A DNA stretch of 64,000 nt, from assembly GCF_013170845.1 (NCBI RefSeq), contig NZ_CP033367.1:4589001-4653000 (forward strand). The letters are read 5' to 3'. Position numbers and translations under genes: made by a program. Shown piece after piece: positions 61,661-64,000 of the stretch (positions are counted from its first letter, which is position 1; each line of letters starts with the position of its first letter). Below the pieces are notes generated by a model that searched no databases, was not told the origin of the DNA, and was given only the letters and a program-made list of their open reading frames with translations. The DNA comes from Mesorhizobium loti R88b. GTDB lineage: Bacteria > Pseudomonadota > Alphaproteobacteria > Rhizobiales > Rhizobiaceae.

Positions 61661-62587
61661 GTGTCTGAGCCCATCAACATTGGCATCGTCGGCGTCGGCA
61701 AGATCGTCCGCGACCAGCACCTGCCGGCCCTGGCGAAAGACCAGGACTATCGCCTGGTCGCGGCCGCCAGCCGGCACGGCAAGGTCGACGGCATTCCGAA
61801 TTTTCCCACCATCGAAGCAATGCTCGACGCGGTGCCGGAGCTCGACGCCGTTTCGCTCTGCATGCCGCCGCAGTTCCGCTACGATGCGGCGCGCACGGCG
61901 CTGATCGCAAAAAAGCATGTCTTCCTGGAAAAGCCGCCCGGCGCCACGGTCAGCGAGGTCGAGGACCTGAAGAGACTTGCGACGGCCAGTGGCGTCTCGC
62001 TGTTCGCCAGCTGGCATTCGCGCTACGCGCCGGCTGTGGAGGCCGCGCGCAACTTCCTCGCATCGACCCGAATCCGGTCAGCTGCGATTGTCTGGAAAGA
62101 GGACGTACGCCGCTGGCATCCGAATCAGGACTGGATCTGGGCGCCTGGCGGCTTCGGTGTCTTCGATCCCGGCATCAACGCGCTGTCGATCGCAACCCAC
62201 ATCCTGCCGGCGATGTTCATCACCGCGGCCGTGCTCGACTTTCCGGAAAACCGCGCCGCCCCGGTCGCAGCGCAGGTCACCTTCCGCACGTCGAACGGAC
62301 TGCCGGTGACAATGGACCTCGACTGGCTGCAGACCGGCCCGCAAAGCTGGGACATCCTGGCCGACACGGATGCCGGCAAGATGGTGCTGTCGGGCGGTGG
62401 TTCGAAGCTCGCGGTCGACGGCCGTGTCGTGCACGAGGAGCCGGAGGCGGAATACCCGATGCTTTACAAGCGTTTCGCCGAGATCGTGCGCGCCGGTGCC
62501 TCAGATGTCGATCTGGCGCCGCTGCAGCATGTCGCCGACGCCTTCATGCTCGGCAAGCGCAATGTGGTCGAGGCGTTTTTCGATTGA
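61661..62587 (+). CDS. Gfo/Idh/MocA-family oxidoreductase, D-galactose / L-arabinose 1-dehydrogenase-like
   Basis: 308 residues. The N-terminal Rossmann fold shows NIGIVGVGKIVRDQHLPAL (5-23). EKPPGAT (about 89-95) is the family Lys-Pro motif at the active site. ASWHSRYAPAVEAAR, KEDVRRWHPNQDWIWAPGG and FGVFDPGINALSI follow the pattern of galactose 1-dehydrogenase and Azospirillum arabinose 1-dehydrogenase, which oxidise the sugar to its lactone with NAD(P). The GTG start at 61661 has GGAG at about 5 nt. It lies 88 nt after the PLP enzyme; no other sugar-pathway gene is near. Confidence 0.85.
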   Translation: MSEPINIGIVGVGKIVRDQHLPALAKDQDYRLVAAASRHGKVDGIPNFPTIEAMLDAVPELDAVSLCMPPQFRYDAARTALIAKKHVFLEKPPGATVSEVEDLKRLATASGVSLFASWHSRYAPAVEAARNFLASTRIRSAAIVWKEDVRRWHPNQDWIWAPGGFGVFDPGINALSIATHILPAMFITAAVLDFPENRAAPVAAQVTFRTSNGLPVTMDLDWLQTGPQSWDILADTDAGKMVLSGGGSKLAVDGRVVHEEPEAEYPMLYKRFAEIVRAGASDVDLAPLQHVADAFMLGKRNVVEAFFD

Positions 62588-62613
62588 ATCGAGGTGTGCT
62601 ATCGTGAGCCTTG

Positions 62614-62632
62614 GCCGGGATATGTTCCCGGC
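62614..62632 (+). terminator. hairpin after the sugar dehydrogenase gene
   Basis: GCCGGGA pairs with TCCCGGC around TATGT, 27 nt past the stop. There is no T-run, so rho-independent termination is uncertain. Confidence 0.4.
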
Positions 62633-62704
62633 TTAGGTCCGGAGACGATTGGTGCGGTGCGATGTCCGAATTCCAATTCGGTCAGCACATCTTGAACGGC
62701 AATC

Positions 62705-62905
62705 TCAAGAGATCACAGTTCGGCCGATCAGCGCTACAACCCAAATGCGATGATCATCGCCAGCCGAGGTCCGGTGAATCCATTGCTCGGGGTCGATCCC
62801 GATCAAATCCCAGAGCCTTCGCTGCGCAAAGTTCATGCGCTCGCGGCCCGTATTGATTAGGTCCCAAAGGGCTGCCTCGTTCATCTGTCCAACACTCTTC
62901 GACAT
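62705..62905 (-). CDS. small hypothetical protein, possibly truncated
   Basis: 66 residues from ATG 62905 (or 59 from 62884). LWDLINTGRERMNFAQRRLWDLIGIDPEQWIHR and HRIWVVALIGRTVIS look like real coding sequence: amphipathic helices, balanced composition, then a hydrophobic strand. It stops abruptly after GRTVIS. In the +1 frame beyond the stop the sequence stays open (EIAVQDVLTELEF and on), so a frameshift may have cut the gene. Family unknown. It lies just downstream of the methyltransferase on the same strand. Confidence 0.45.
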   Translation of the reverse strand: MSKSVGQMNEAALWDLINTGRERMNFAQRRLWDLIGIDPEQWIHRTSAGDDHRIWVVALIGRTVIS

Positions 62906-62918
62906 CAGAGTTGCGTTT

Positions 62919-63584
62919 TCACTCGACGATCGCAATCGCAAAGCCGTCATAGCCCTTGGCGCCAACCGTCTGAATGGCGGTGCCATCCAACCGCTTATCG
63001 CTGCCGATGAACGAGAACGCTGCCCGGGCGCCCACGACGTTGGCGTCATGGCCACCCTCATCGAGCACGGCGCCGTCGCGGATGACGTTGTCACAGACAA
63101 TGACCGTTCCCGGCCGCGAAAGCCGCATCGCCCAGGACAAATAATTCGGGTTGTTCGGCTTGTCGGCGTCGATGAAGATGAGATCGAACGGTCCGGCGTT
63201 CTCAGCGCTCAGCGCGGCAAGTGACTGAACGGCCGGCCCGACCCGCAGTTCCACGCGCTCCGACACGCCTGCCCGGACAAAGTTTGACCTCGCGACGCTG
63301 GCGTGGTGCGGGTCGAGTTCAAGCGTCACGATCTTGCCGCTTGCAGGCAAGGCGCGCGCCATCCAGATCGTCGAATAGCCGCCCAGCGTGCCGATTTCGA
63401 GAACCTTCTTCGCTCCCTGAATGCGCGCAAGAAGCGAAAGCAGCTTGCCCTGCGCCGGCGAGACGTCGATCGGCGGCAAACCTTGGTCACGGTTGGCGGC
63501 CAGAACAGTGTCGAGGGCGGGATCCGCCTCGAACAGGGCATCAACGATGTAGTCGTCGACAGCAGCCCAGGTCTTCTTGCTCAT
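62919..63584 (-). CDS. SAM-dependent O-methyltransferase (COMT/caffeoyl-CoA type)
   Basis: 221 residues. VLEIGTLGGYSTIW (61-74) is motif I, LELDPHHASVARSNF the second SAM strand, and FDLIFIDADKPNNPNYL the catalytic and metal-binding motif. VIVCDNVIRDGAV provides the third metal ligand region. Family members methylate catechol-like hydroxyls with Mg2+. ATG 63584 follows GGAGAAGAG; the open frame to 63668 was rejected. The natural substrate cannot be read from sequence. Confidence 0.9.
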   Translation of the reverse strand: MSKKTWAAVDDYIVDALFEADPALDTVLAANRDQGLPPIDVSPAQGKLLSLLARIQGAKKVLEIGTLGGYSTIWMARALPASGKIVTLELDPHHASVARSNFVRAGVSERVELRVGPAVQSLAALSAENAGPFDLIFIDADKPNNPNYLSWAMRLSRPGTVIVCDNVIRDGAVLDEGGHDANVVGARAAFSFIGSDKRLDGTAIQTVGAKGYDGFAIAIVE

Positions 63585-63673
63585 CGTTCTCTTCTCCGAT
63601 CGAGAGCCGAAACGCGAAAGAGTAGGAACGCGTGGACCTCTCGCCACCATGGATACCAACTTCGCCATGCCCA

Positions 63674-63712
63674 GGAAAACAAAAAGGCCGCCGGGTTGCC
63701 CCGACGGCCTTG
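63674..63712 (-). terminator. rho-independent terminator of the rpoBC operon
   Basis: A stem of about 12 bp with one mismatch (63684-63695 with 63700-63712) lies 26 nt past the rpoC stop. On the minus strand it is followed by TTTTTGTTTTCC. Confidence 0.85.
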
Positions 63713-63738
63713 TTGCCTGAGATTTTTGGCCGCCGCGC

Positions 63739-64000
<262 letters not shown>

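Overview
The window looks like chromosome of an alphaproteobacterium of the order Hyphomicrobiales, most likely Mesorhizobium or a close relative. The reasons are the high-GC codon use, a PII-GlnA operon together with a eukaryotic-type glutamine synthetase GlnII and a divergent 63-codon gstI-like gene (a rhizobial arrangement), an ATP12-family chaperone, a DUF930 protein, and a ribosomal super-operon without rpmJ between secY and rpsM. No complete mobile element, CRISPR array, rRNA or tRNA gene was recognised.

Layout. 1-4.4 kb is accessory: the tail of an alpha/beta hydrolase, a Stf0-type sulfotransferase, a cytochrome P450, an outer-membrane barrel and an epoxide-hydrolase-like enzyme. 4.4-15.4 kb is mixed metabolism: an AlaX editing protein coupled to a cysteine synthase, an SDR, a membrane-anchored hydrolase, an RhlE-type helicase, propionyl-CoA carboxylase beta, and a large periplasmic Cys-rich protein coupled to the NAD(P)HX repair enzyme Nnr. 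15.6-23.3 kb is a nitrogen block: glnB-glnA and glnII, both behind sigma-54-like promoters, with gstI divergent from glnII. Between them sits an amino-acid permease / TetR regulator / DmpA-type aminopeptidase cluster. 23.3-40.7 kb holds an MFS transporter with a large periplasmic insertion, ATP12-DMT-RluC, a fluoride channel, a DUF779 protein, an aldehyde dehydrogenase broken by an apparent 37-nt deletion, its probable GAF/Fis regulator, two tandem GT-C-like membrane glycosyltransferases, an LpxO-like hydroxylase, a DUF930 protein, RarA, a DegP-type protease and an orphan hypothetical protein.

40.7-59.7 kb is one long minus-strand str-S10-spc-alpha super-operon: rpsL, rpsG, fusA, tuf, rpsJ, then S10, spc and alpha genes through rpoA and rplQ. 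It contains a 32-bp imperfect inverted repeat between rpsM and rpsK and a GC hairpin between rplO and secY. 59.7-64 kb separates it from rpoC, whose 3' end lies at the window edge behind a clear terminator. The genes between are a small conserved-looking protein, a Cds1-like PLP enzyme, a galactose/arabinose 1-dehydrogenase-like oxidoreductase, a small orphan ORF and an O-methyltransferase.

No wholly new multigene system is claimed. The best leads are the tandem glycosyltransferases with a visible duplication scar beside an LpxO-like gene, the broken aldehyde dehydrogenase with an intact 24-bp palindrome upstream, the MFS protein with an added periplasmic domain, and the hairpin repeat inside the ribosomal operon. 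All assignments rest on reading the sequence and family knowledge; no database search was run.
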